A DNA stretch of 64,000 nt from Tetraselmis striata (Eukaryota > Chlorophyta > Chlorodendrophyceae > Chlorodendrales > Chlorodendraceae). The DNA lies in the NCBI GenBank assembly GCA_006384855.1, contig VCJN01002908.1, positions 1 to 64,000 on the forward strand. Reading direction: 5' to 3'. The notes under the pieces were generated by a model, which saw nothing but the letters and a program-made list of their open reading frames with translations, was not told the DNA's origin and ran no database searches. How positions within the stretch are numbered: the first letter of the stretch is position 1; each line of letters opens with the position of its first letter. This document shows positions 10,517-20,640 of the stretch, in pieces. A program made the position numbers and the translations under genes.

Positions 10517-10754
10517 TTGCGCTAGCTGGTCAGCTAGCGCAAAGGCAGAAGGTGGACTCCCCTTGTAGTGCGGGTGAGTCATGTAGTAGGGCTGTCGCAT
10601 GTTGTCGCCAGCGCGCCGCTGGACATCGGGAAGTCCAAGCGGTACGCGTACATGGAGCTAGCATTCAATGATTCAAACTAGAGTCTAAACGTTACCAGTA
10701 CCGGTGACAGAATAGCCCGGTGAAATCAACCTCTACATTACCAATATGACCATT
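10517..10754 (-). repeat. Direct repeat A1 with terminal palindrome
   Basis: This is the 5' terminal copy of the A repeat (partner at 5852-6089). Its inner end (10517-10542) is the same palindrome, TTGCGCTAGCTG-GT-CAGCTAGCGCAA, with the central dinucleotide inverted relative to A2. AT-rich host DNA follows at 10755. Confidence 0.88.
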
Positions 10755-11211
10755 ACTATAATATTTACAATTTAATATATAATTGATATGATAATATGCC
10801 ACTATATAGTATATTATAATAATGTGGTATGTAACTCTATACTATATAGCGCAGATCGTAGCAGTACTGTTGTGCGAGTACCCGGCTTGTTGCGTATCCA
10901 TAGCGCAATATCCGCATAATTGTGTTCAGCCCTTAGCCATATCCCGTATGGCGAGCGTATTTAGCGTGTAAATGAGAACACATGTGTCCTCATTTGACAC
11001 AGACGTGCTCCATGGTCGTACTTCGCTCGTAACTACCCCTTAACGGGGAAGGGTCCCGTAATGAGCTTGTAATTCGACGGTACGCGTCTGCACAAGTCCA
11101 AACACTAATGAGAAAAGCGACTGACTATCCCAATAAGACGGGGCTGCCAAACGGCTTATAGTGCCGCGCAAGAGGCCGGTTGGCACACGGTGCACCAATG
11201 CGCAAGGCGAA
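10755..11211. other. AT-rich spacer
   Basis: AT-rich DNA to about 10850 resembles that at 5627-5726 and is probably the interrupted target. The remainder up to 11211 shows no coding or repeat structure that I can identify. Confidence 0.5.
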
Positions 11212-12396
11212 TTACTCCGGAGCCACAGGCAGCACTAGCACTAGCAGCTCGCGTTCTTCGTTGTGTTCAACGGTGACCCGGACCATCGCTCGGCCCTGCG
11301 TCTGGTCGCCAAACGGCAGCGCCAGTACGGCGTCGCGGCACACATCGTGTAGTAGGCGCGCCGCATCGGGATCAAGGAGTTCGAGTCGCACCAGTCGGCC
11401 GATTGGCGGGCCTTCCACACCTCGTGGACCTCCATGAGGGCCAATAGGGTGCGGGTCGGGGGGCGGATAACGGCGTCGTCTGCGTCTGGGTCGGCCTCGT
11501 GCTCGGCCCAGGCTCTCACGCCGGCGCGCGCCATATTGTCTGCTAGCGTTGCCGCCGATTGGTCTACCGCCGCTTCGCCACGTTGGGGTTGGTCGGACAC
11601 CGGGAGGAGGCCCTCCGCCAGGTGCTGCCACATGTCGGCCTATGTAAGGCCCCTGAACGAGGGGGAGCGGAGCCACACTTGGTGTACCGGTCGCTCGATG
11701 TCGTCGAGGTGCGGTGCTCCGAGCAAGCGGGTGGAACGGCGGCGGCCCTGGCGGTCGAGGATCGCTGTGCCCTCTCCCGTCCATTGGGTCTGCAAAACGC
11801 TAGCGGCCGTTTCTCGGCGGGCCAGCCGCATGATGACGGACCCAGTGCGTGGTAGTGGGGAGCCTGGTGCCACTCGATCCGGTTGGGTCAGCGGCGGTAG
11901 GTTTGGGGGAGCGGCGAGTCACCACCCGGACGTCTGCTGGCAAGATTTGGACTCCGAGTTTGGGGCTGAGGGTGCGGATCATATTCGTCACAGTCCGGCC
12001 GCGCGACTCTTCGTACATCGCTTGATGTTGGGCCACCAAGTCGCCGAACAGTAGGGCCACATGGGCGGCATCCTCCGTGCCGGCGGGGAGGCCGGCTAGG
12101 AGCAGCTGGGATGAGCGTTGCAGTACGCGTATGTGGCGGCGGGTTGCTGGTGGGAGTTGGGTGCCCGCGAAATTGTTTGCAGTTGCGACCGTGCGGAACG
12201 CTGGCTGTTGTACTTTGCCGCCCCCCGCCAGCGCGGACAAAAAAGTGCCGGCCCCGGCGTCCTGTTGCTCCTCATATCTGTCGGTGTCCATGGTGGCTGT
12301 GGTGGTGTCCTCCTGGAGGGCATGCTCTTCACGCCACTGTGGGCGCAGGCCGGCAGTTGGCCTGGTGGTGGGGCGTCCGGTCGTCGGACGGTCCAC
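11212..12396 (-). pseudogene. Decayed coding region, possibly gag-like
   Basis: Reading down from 12396, a 198-codon frame includes the protein-like stretch RRHIRVLQRSSQLLLAGLPA and AHVALLFGDLVAQHQAMYEE. Coding character then passes through other minus frames: VLQTQWTGEGTAILDRQGRR near 11760, AATLADNMARAGVRAWAEHEA near 11530, and LLDPDAARLLHDVCRDAVLAL near 11320. Helical, Ala/Leu/Arg-rich protein without recognisable catalytic motifs would fit a retroelement gag, but I recognise no family. At least three frame changes suggest a pseudogene. Introns are an alternative that I could not resolve. Confidence 0.4.
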
Positions 12397-12635
12397 CGTA
12401 TCGCAGGAGGAACACGCTACCAGTAACAGAAGGCGCGCCGGCTTGCCCGGATTTAGTACATACGCAGTACTTCGCCCGGTGTTAAGGGCCGGCTGGAAAG
12501 TGCAAAGTATGCATTACAGTATCTTACGTTGGTTTCGCGAGCTCTGGCCGATAGTCCCCCCCCGCGCCTCCTACGCTGTTGTATGCCGACCACCACCCGC
12601 TGCTCTACCGCTCTCGCTCGTGCCGCCGCCTCCAC

Positions 12636-14062
12636 CATGGCTTCCCCTATGGACATCGCCGCAGGTGACCTCGTGACCAACCGGCGCAACCTTGCACAAC
12701 TCGCCCGCTTCCTTCAACGCGTCAAGGAGGTTGTCCACGGCCTCATCTGGTCTGCCCAAGTCGAGAAATGGCTCGTGCAAGAGTTCATCACATACGACGA
12801 GATCGGCGCCGTCTACCGTGGCCTCATCGACAGTCTCGAGCTGCAAAACCGCACCCCTATGCCACAAGTCAGCTAGTATATTTTTCGCGAACTTCACCGA
12901 CTTCCAAGACCATTTCATCAAAGAGTGCCACGGCTGCTCCACCATGTTCGTATTGATCAACCGCTTCACGGACGGGCTGGCCATTTCTGCCACCGACTCG
13001 TCCCAGCCCAAGAGCTGCGTCGACCTCTCTCAACAAGTCCGCCGTGCCTACATGCTGCTCCCGCCTGCGGACCACCCCTCCGAAGCGGCCATCATCGGAA
13101 CCATCATGGCGCGCCTGCCGAAACCGACTCAGGCCAGCATTGAGTCAAGCGCTATCAAGCTACGTGAGGAGCTCAACATTTTCCCTATCCGGGATCGTCA
13201 CCTCAAGGCAGTGGACGCCGAGTTATGCACTAAGGGAATGCCCACAATCCGCCCTGCAACAGCCCGTCGCCCAACAAGTAAGTGCGCCCTTGTGCTGGCC
13301 CGTTTCCATCGGCTCGGGTGCCCCCCCTCCACCGACACTTGCTCATGCTTGTGCCTCTAAGCTTCCTAGTGGCTATCACCGTTATAAGGGTATGTACATG
13401 TGACAACTGCGGTGAGTCCGGCGGCCATTGTGTTATGACCTGCTCTAGGACATCCCAAGCCGACAAAACTGCAAGTCGCTGCCTCAAAAGCCGCGAAAGG
13501 CATGCAAAAGCTGGATCTTGACCGCCAATGACTGGCGCAATAAAGACGCTGCCATAGATTCGAATTGTAGTACAATGGAATTTTCAGCTCCGCCGAGTTA
13601 CTCCCCAACCACCGAGGCCCGCCCACCATCCGCTCTGCCACTGGAAGAGCATAGCCTAGCGAGTGCCGCCGACACCGAGTCGGTGCGTGCGCACGCGGCG
13701 GTCTCTTCTTTAGGTCGCCAATTGCCTATTGAGTCGTACGAACCACAGCCGCTCTCACGCGAGCAGGTTTGTCGGTCCCAGTTAGCCGCCGACTTTGCCA
13801 TGCTTATTAACGCGACTGCCGATATGTCCCCTATTCAGAAAAAATCCGCAATTCGCCGCTTTTGCTGCAGACTTACAAGCAAATAACCGCACTAAAGTCA
13901 AACCTGACCGACCTTTACTTGCCCTCCTGACTACCATTTACGACGATAGTGTGTTTCCCCGTTCAAATTTCGAATATCGTCCGGTAACCCTCGATGCATA
14001 AGCCTTCCTTCTTTGACGCCGTCTGCCCTGATTGCTGCACTAAGGACAAGCATTTTACCAAC
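12636..14062 (+). pseudogene. Retrotransposon gag-like gene with zinc knuckle
   Basis: The start at 12636 sits in a good context (CACCATGGC). The first frame reads MASPMDIAAGDLVTNRRNLA and continues to 12875. It shifts to a frame with FTDFQDHFIKECHGCSTMFV, LSQQVRRAYMLLPPADHP and GTIMARLPKPTQASIES (to about 13230). Then comes a zinc-knuckle-like CDNCGESGGHCVMTC (about 13396-13440), CX2CX5HX4C, one residue longer than the usual CX2CX4HX4C. A further part (ADFAMLINATADMSPIQKK, then FAAFAADLQANNRTKV) extends to about 14000, where a SINE is inserted. Helical capsid-like segments followed by a CCHC box are typical of LTR-type gag. No protease, RT or LTR is recognised nearby. Confidence 0.55.
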
Positions 14063-14074
14063 ACTACCGCAGTA

Positions 14075-14322
14075 CATCCCTTGTCCGCTCGGTTGAGCGG
14101 TCGTCTCGTATGCGAGAGACCCGGGTTCGATTCCTGGCCGATATATTTCGGCAATATCGGCCCGGCGTGTCCCGGGTTTACCCGGTTGATGCATTAGCCC
14201 TTCGGGGTTCGAATGAGGAAAGGGTCCACGGGCTATGCCAGACCTACGACTGCAGTTGGCGCACGAGGTCAAGTGCTGGGGCGGCTTCGGCCGATGTCCC
14301 GGGGCGAACTTTACTTTACTTT
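14075..14322 (+). mobile_element. tRNA-derived SINE, copy 1, with 12-bp TSD
   Basis: The 5' part resembles a tRNA: a D-arm-like GCTCGGTTGAGC, an anticodon arm with loop CTCGTAT (CGT, tRNA-Thr-like), and a perfect B box GGTTCGATTCC followed by a paired T stem. The tRNA-unrelated body follows, and the 3' end is a short CTTTACTTTACTT tail. Perfect target-site duplications ACTACCGCAGTA flank it at 14063-14074 and 14323-14334. A second copy lies at 27790-28041. The A box is degenerate. It inserted into the decayed gag region. Confidence 0.9.
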
Positions 14323-14334
14323 ACTACCGCAGTA

Positions 14335-14969
14335 GGGCATACTGTCCTCATTAAACCCCCGTATGACCATTTTCTTCTCCCTATTCTCGAACACTTTGAG
14401 GCGCCAGTCTTCCCGGTATGACACTCGCGCAATTATCATCCTTCCCCGGTGGCCACGGAGTCTGCTCCCAGGCCCTTCAGCCAGCTGCACCTTCAGGAAT
14501 GGGATGGGATCTCTCTCGATCTCTCTCAAGGTACTCTTACAGCTTACCCCTGCCCTGATGTCCATAACGCGAAAGCATCCTCAGCGCTACCGAGACTGCC
14601 CTGCCCAAAAACCCTTAACCGTAAACAGGTGGCTAGGAAGGTTTTCCTTGACACGAGCCCCAGTTGTGGTGTAGGTGGTTCGTGACAAATATTGCGGTGT
14701 GTGCATTATTATTACAATACTGGCGCAGTTAGGTAGGCATGGATCAGCTGCCATGTGCCATGCGGGATGCAGAGCAATGGCAGGCTGAATCTGGGTACCC
14801 ATTCCCTGTCTATATTTCATGCCATCAAGAAAGTCTATTCACCCTTGAGACAGCTCCCACAGTACGCACGTGTCGGGGCACTACTGGCATTGGCTCGCCA
14901 CAGATATCTACAGGGAGCGGTGCGGGGTACCATTCCCGCACACCACTCCTCTACATAATGCCACGGGCT
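14335..14969. other. Remains of the interrupted retroelement and 3' flank of the Tubby gene
   Basis: Plus-strand frames just after the SINE (for example HFLLPILEHFEAPVFPV, then LHLQEWDGISLDLSQG) probably continue the element interrupted by the SINE, but I cannot assign them. On the minus strand this stretch is the 3' flank of the Tubby-like gene; a TGTAA signal (TTACA on the plus strand, about 14712) lies about 260 bp after its stop codon. Confidence 0.4.
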
Positions 14970-15808
14970 TCACTCATACGGCAGCTTCGACTCAAACGAG
15001 CTCAGCGCCACTGAAAAGGCCTGAATCGGGGCAATCTTGGTTGGGTTGAAGTCGAGGATAAAGGTGTCCTTGGAAACCTTGCCAAACTGCATGGCAACGC
15101 CCTCATCGCCCACATGCATCAACTGGAAGTTCTTCACGCTTGCCTCCTTAACGCGCCCCCCAAAGTTCAGGCACCAGCACTGCAGCAGCTGGATGACAGG
15201 GACCACACAGAGGACATGATGCGTCAGCACCGGCCCTTTGCCAACAACACATACAGGGGCGGGGGGGGGAGGGCGGGAGGGGTCTCCGGCCGCGCACAGG
15301 AGAGGCACTCACCTCGTGCCAGTGGGGCGGCACATTCTTCAGCACAATCTTGCTGTCACTCGCCGGACTCGAGGTACTGGCGGGGCGGAGCGCATCCTCC
15401 TCCTCCTCGGGCTCCTTCCTGGCAGCATCAGGCTGCCGCTTGGCGCGCAGCTGCCTCTGGGAGGACATCCCGACATGGCTCCACTGCGTGCTGCCGTGGC
15501 CCGCTGCCCTGGAGGCGGCTGGCTCGGCGTCGGTGGCATGCGCCGACGGCTTGCCGCCCATCACAGGGAACTGCACGTTGAGCTTGCGCGGCCCCCTGAA
15601 CCCGAAAAAGTTGCGCCGGTACTTCATGTTGCCCACCAGCTCATTCCCCTTGCGGCGCTCGGCACGGAGGTCGCCATTGACTGCCCACGACCCGCTCGCC
15701 TGCGGCTGCAGGGGACACAGCAGCAACAAGGGTCAGCATCACATCCGCACTCAGGGCTCGGCGTACAATATTGCGTTTGACACCTCCGCAAAGTTTTTTT
15801 TTTTTTTT

Positions 15809-15839
<31 letters not shown>

Positions 15840-18800
15840 GGGGGAGGGGGCCGATTCCTTTGACCAGAATGAACCAGAGCTGCAAAAAAGCCTGTGACTC
15901 AATTCATATCTATGACTCAATAACAGTCAACTGGTTATGTTTGGTCCCGCGCATCCAATTCAATGACGCTTCTTGTTCAGGCTGCTGCCCCCATCAGCGA
16001 GGCAGGAGAATATGCCACCCAGGGCGGCAGGCGTGGAGCTCACCCAGTTGATCTCCAGCGAGTATCTGGTGCAGAGCAGGTTGGTCTTCAGGGTGGCGAT
16101 GGTGTCCCCCTGCTCGTTGGCAGCGTCGTGCTCCACGCACATGCGCACGTTGAAGCGGTCCTTCCCAGGCCTGAGTCGCATTCCCACCCGTCAGTCGCCT
16201 CTCGCCCAGCCAGGCGCCGCTCAGCGCCGGGAACAGCTACCGGGCAAGTCCACGGAGAGCGCCCACTCACTTTGAGAGGTGCGATGCCGCAAGGAGAAAC
16301 TTCTCCTGGCGCTCATGCTCCGGCTCGCCCAGGTACATGTAGTACTGGGTGGGGCCCTCGCCGCTGGGGTGGCGCTCCCTCACCACCAGGCAGTGAAGCA
16401 GCGGGGTGGGGATGGAATAGGGCCTCTGCAGCAGAGCGAGGAGAGACAAAGCGTTAGAGGACGGGCGTGCTGGATCCATCGCCCTAACCGTAGCGGAAAT
16501 GAGGGTGCCGCAGCAAATGACAAGAGCTCCGGCAGGGGTGAGCAGGAGGCCATTGAATCAGACGGGAGGGCGCATCGTGCAGGTGGGAGTGGCACTCTGC
16601 GGCGTTGGCGTGTCGCGGGGCAGTCACCGTTATGAAAAGCTCGCAGGGGTGGGTGATCGAGGGACTGCAGTGCTTCGCATGGAAGAAGACCTCGTACGCA
16701 ACGCCCCTCCAGTTGCTGCAGACCCCCGCCACAGAGAAGAGCGCCTGCGGCCAGCGGGGGAAGAGGTGGGGGGGAGGCCACGGGCTGTGTCAGCTGGCCA
16801 ACTGGGGGGACGGGCCTTAATAGATGTTAAGCCACGTGGCGAAGGTTGTCGGCTATATCGACCTTGGCCATCATCAATGAGACCTCCAAGGCCAGCCCAA
16901 CATCCTCACAAACGACCACCCTGGCGGGGCCGAACCCTCTGAGCTGCGCTGCGAGAACATGCTCGGCTCCAAGTACACAGAGGCCACGACTACCTATCGC
17001 ACCCCGCTTGTGACGCGTTCCTTCTGGCGTTTCGTATGACTTATATCCACCCCCTTCCAGCTGCTGCCCGGGACACGGCGCATACTCACTGCGCAGGAAA
17101 GTCGCCCACGCATGGCGCGGGAGACCCCAAAGGGATTGCTGCCCTCTTTCCCGTGTCTACAGCACTCTCCGGGTACCAGTGTATACCACTGGCAGTTCTT
17201 GATATGAGACTGACATTCTCGGTGCTCTCACATACTCCATATGTCATACACAGTCCCGTACTAGCGCCTGCTAAAATATCCGCGCAGCCCCCCCTTTATG
17301 AGCAGTACGTTCACAAGGCGCTTGCTGGGGCCGGCGCGGCAGTAAGAAAGTGCATTCTGTTGACTGCTCGCGGTCACTAGGCAATGGCTTTCTTTCTGGT
17401 ACCTTACTGGTTTGCCATTTATCACTTCGCGATGCCTTTGGGGGTGTAAGAAGTTGAAAGAAGACAGGCATTTTCTATTAACACTGGTTTCTTAGTGCCG
17501 CGCTAGCACCCGTGGTAGTCGTAGTTAGTGTACTCAGTCAGAGTATTCCAGGAGGTACTCACGTAAACGCTGGCGGTCACTATAACCAGCCCGCCGATCG
17601 CTAATCCTATCTACCACCTGCGCGCGCAGTAGCTACAGCAGTGTACCTCTTGGTAGAACTACCGAGAACCAGCCGTCGCGCGGAGAGGCTCTGACCCACT
17701 TGCTGCCGCTTTTAGGCATTTTCAGGGCCGGCTAGCCAGCTAGGAGTGGGCCGGGGCACCTAAGGGTGCCTGGACAGCGCTCGGGCTACGTGCCGCGCGG
17801 ATGCGGGCAGTGGGTGTGGGGGTGAAGGAAGGGGTGCCGTTGCGTGACACCCGTTACCTAACAAGGAACCCGGTATCCACACGCAGCACAGCATGCTTGA
17901 ACACGGAAAACAAACCGCTGCACCTTTCGCCGAGGCATGACGGCGGCGGGGCAGTAAGCAAGCAAGGAGGGTGCAGCCAGAGGTGGCTCGGTGGCATCCC
18001 TTACTGATTCTCCGTGAATTGCATAGGGGGCGGTGGGTGCGGTGGCGCCGCCCGTGTCAAAGTTTGCATCGGGGACGAGCAACGCATCGCACTGCGTGCC
18101 CGTCACTGTGTCGCTGCGGTACACCACTGCACAATGTACTGGCAAATAGCACACCCGCGCCCGTCCCCACCAGCGAGTGTGCTAGCAGAGCCACCAGGAG
18201 CTACCGCTGCCGTTTGGACCCAAGGAGGGCAGCCGGAGGGCTAAGTAGTGGGCAAACTAGTCGTACTCGAAAGGATCTCCTATGGAATTAGCGGTGTGCT
18301 TGGGGAGGCGAGTGGTCCGCCTGCCTAGGCTACGGCATCCAGAGTGACACCGGATTCCGACGCATCCAAAGGACGCATTCAGCATCAGCGAGGCCTGACA
18401 GTCCCCTGACCCCAGCCTGGAACCACCCCACACTTTGGAACCCTAAAAACCCTAAAACTCCCGCGCCTGGTTGGCCCTCCTAGCCCCAAAGGATCGGCAC
18501 AGTGAGCTTCTCCTCGGCCGCTTCCTTGTTAGTTATGGCCCCCTTTTTAGTAACACCAAGAGGTAGTACACCAGTGTAGTACACCAAGAGGTAGGCACCC
18601 GTGTAGTCGCTGGCGGTCGCTGGAACAAGCCCGCCAGTCGTTGATCCTTACTTGCGAGCAGTCGCTAGAGCGGGGTACCCGTACCCGTACCAGGACGCGT
18701 GTGATTTTGAGAAGCGCTACTGCTCGTGGAAAAAATACCACCGCAGCAGGGTACCTGTACTCGTCTAGGCAGGGCAGGCAAAGACATCTACAACGACTGA

Positions 18801-19673
18801 CGCTGCTGTGGTAGCGGGTGGAGCTAGCTAGGTGTTAGTGCATGTAAGGCTGTATTGCCGTGGATACGGTCGATATATATCCCCACTGTTACTCGTAGCC
18901 TGGTGCAGCAGGTCCAGGTGCCCTGTACTCTTGGTCCCGGAAGGCCCAATACGCGTGTAGCTACGGGAACGAGTAGGCCAAGCGGCTACTACGACTGCTA
19001 TTCTCCATATATATGTATTTTCGCTATATATTATACGGGCGGCGCAGCGCAGGTTCCCGGTACGAGTACAGCACTGATGTGAGTAGTTGAGTACTGTTCG
19101 TTGGCGGCCCCCTGCTGCACCAGCAGGGACGCCGAGCAGCGCAACCTCAAGAGCAGGGTATGGTCCGCAATATGAGTAGGCAGTCGCACATGTGCTCACA
19201 TATAGCGAGAGCTACGGTACAGAATGATGAAAAGGAAGATATGCCAGGGCTGGCAGGGCTGGGGAGGGGAGGTGGGGCGGACGTACCCGGCGACGCGGCC
19301 AGCGGGTCTGCCCACTCTTCGTTTTTTGGAAGATATGGGTCAGCAACCCTGGCAGAAGGCTCCCCCAGTCCGAGCCCGTCCTGTCCGTACCCGCCTCGGG
19401 TGCGGCTGATGTCACAACCAGCTCCTGGTCCATCACTTGATGCGCTCGCCGCGTGAAGGGCGCGAAGCAGGCGGCCATCCCCGTGGAACCCAGCGCCTCC
19501 GCACTCCCCTCTTCGCCCCCAGTGGCCTGGTACTTGGCGGGTGTTCTGGCGTGGTTCTTGGCATTGAACTCCGCAAGGGTGCTACTGCTGCTAGTACTGT
19601 CAGAAGTAGTGTCGCGTTTACTCGTACGGAAGCAAGCGAGGCCAGCCCGCTGAGAAGAGGGCAACGTCGTCAT
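14970..19673 (-). CDS. Tubby-like F-box protein (plant-type TLP)
   Basis: Six exons join in phase: 19673-19287, 16744-16628, 16425-16271, 16170-16044, 15705-15313 and 15188-14970, about 465 aa, stop at 14970-14972. Exon 1 ends and exon 2 begins inside an F-box: DWGSLLPGLLTHIFQ ... RWPRRR joined to ALFSVAGVCSNWRGVAYEV. The Tubby domain follows: TQYYMYLGEPE, EKFLLAASHLSK, LKTNLLCTRYSLEINW, then NMKYRRNFFGFRGPRKLNV, LKNVPPHWHE, LQCWCLNFGGRVKEASVKNF, VAMQFGKVSKDTFILDFNP and the C-terminal FSVALSSFESKLPYE. All introns are GT..AG. In plants such proteins bind phosphoinositides through the Tubby barrel and SKP1 through the F-box. Oddities: intron 1 is 2.5 kb, and exon 5 carries a long acidic insert between conserved Tubby strands. 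The N-terminal start is the least certain part. Confidence 0.9.
15794..15844. repeat. T25-G26 double homopolymer in a Tubby-gene intron
   Basis: Twenty-five T are followed directly by 26 G, in the intron between exons 4 and 5. On the transcribed strand this is C26-A25. It is far enough from both splice sites (15706 and 16043) to be spliced out. Confidence 0.92.
16745..19286. other. Intron 1 of the Tubby-like gene (2.5 kb)
   Basis: The intron runs from donor GTACGT at 19286 to acceptor CAG at 16745. It holds an exon-like open stretch on the opposite strand (16881-17036). It also holds two related segments (about 17565-17625 and 18608-18655, sharing CGCTGGCGGTC and AGCCCGCC) and a short CCCTAAAAACCCTAAAA at about 18442. 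No transposon ORF is recognised inside it. Confidence 0.7.
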
Positions 19674-20640
19674 GCTAGTGAAACAACCCGCGAGGTGGGT
19701 GATCCTTGGTGGTAGTCAGTGACTGCTACTCCTTACAGCGGGCGTCCGACACTGGTGAAGCAGCGTGGTGTTGCTGCTGCCGCGAGTGTGCGCAGGTAGT
19801 GCTGCTCCACACGCTCAGGGTGGCAGCACGTGGATGGTGGGTGGCACTGTGCGGCGCGACTCCCGGCGTGCAGTCTAGAGCATATTGTCGCTAGATGCGC
19901 TACGTATCATGTACTGGTATCATGTACTGGTATTTTTTTCTGGGGAACTGCCCTGAAAAAAATAAATGAATCAGTGATATTCTTGCAGCGTACCTGGGTA
20001 CCAGAACTCGTAGCGACCGGTACCCGTACTGGTTTGAATTACAAAAAAAGCAGGAACAAATCCACCTACTACAAAAAGTAGTACTAGAAAATCAGCACAC
20101 CGTACTGGTGTGAATTACAAGAAGGGCACACCGTACTGGTACTGTTCATCCATCAGGCCTCGTGCGGGACGACAGGACGATACGGCGTGCCGCTTTATTA
20201 TTAAACCCCTTGTCAGCTGACGATGACGTTCCAGATCGCCGCGACCAGTGATTTTGCAGTTGCCAGCCGGCGCCTTTTAGTATATTATTCTCAGTATGTT
20301 CTGCGTCAACTATGCATCATGCATGTTGACGTCGTCGCGTCTTGGCAGTACAGTACCGGGTGAGCGGTGTCCCGCCGCCTGCGGAATGGACTACCAGGAG
20401 TATCATATTTCTTGAATTTTGCAGCAGGCTCTTACTACCCGGAGTCTCATATCTGCACCGTGTCAGGAACTCACGGTTTACACATATCGAGACCCAAGAT
20501 CCAGAATAATAAAATTCATCGCGCAATCTGGTCTCGCTGGCCCCAATAATGCGACAAGGGGCCGGGATTCAACATTGATACATACACAGTTAAGAAACAC
20601 TATATATGTCATGCTACATGCTAGACATACAACATTAATC
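19674..20640. other. Upstream region of the Tubby-like gene, no gene recognised
   Basis: The stretch contains scattered GTACCAGTAC-like and TACTGGTAC motifs that recur across the window, and it has no convincing coding frame. The promoter of the Tubby-like gene should lie here, but no clear TATA or initiator could be chosen. Confidence 0.4.

Larger units (their letters stand above)
5727..10754 (-). mobile_element. PAT-like (DIRS order) YR retrotransposon
   Basis: Read on the minus strand, the element runs: repeat A1 (10754-10517), gag-like gene, reverse transcriptase, RNase H, MT-like domain, tyrosine recombinase, then B1 (6115-6088), A2 (6089-5852) and B2 (5754-5727). The two A copies are both 238 bp and about 90% identical. 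The two B copies are 28 bp with two mismatches. This A1-ORFs-B1A2-B2 layout is the split direct repeat that defines PAT-like elements within DIRS retrotransposons, as in kangaroo of Volvox. No LTR, integrase or target-site duplication is seen, as expected for YR elements. Frameshifts, a poly-G expansion and an in-frame stop show that this copy cannot make intact proteins. Confidence 0.88.

Noticed and set aside
14084..14150. A functional tRNA-Thr gene
   Set aside because: The B box and T stem are good, but the A box and acceptor pairing are degenerate, and the sequence continues into a repeated body with TSDs, so it is a SINE head.
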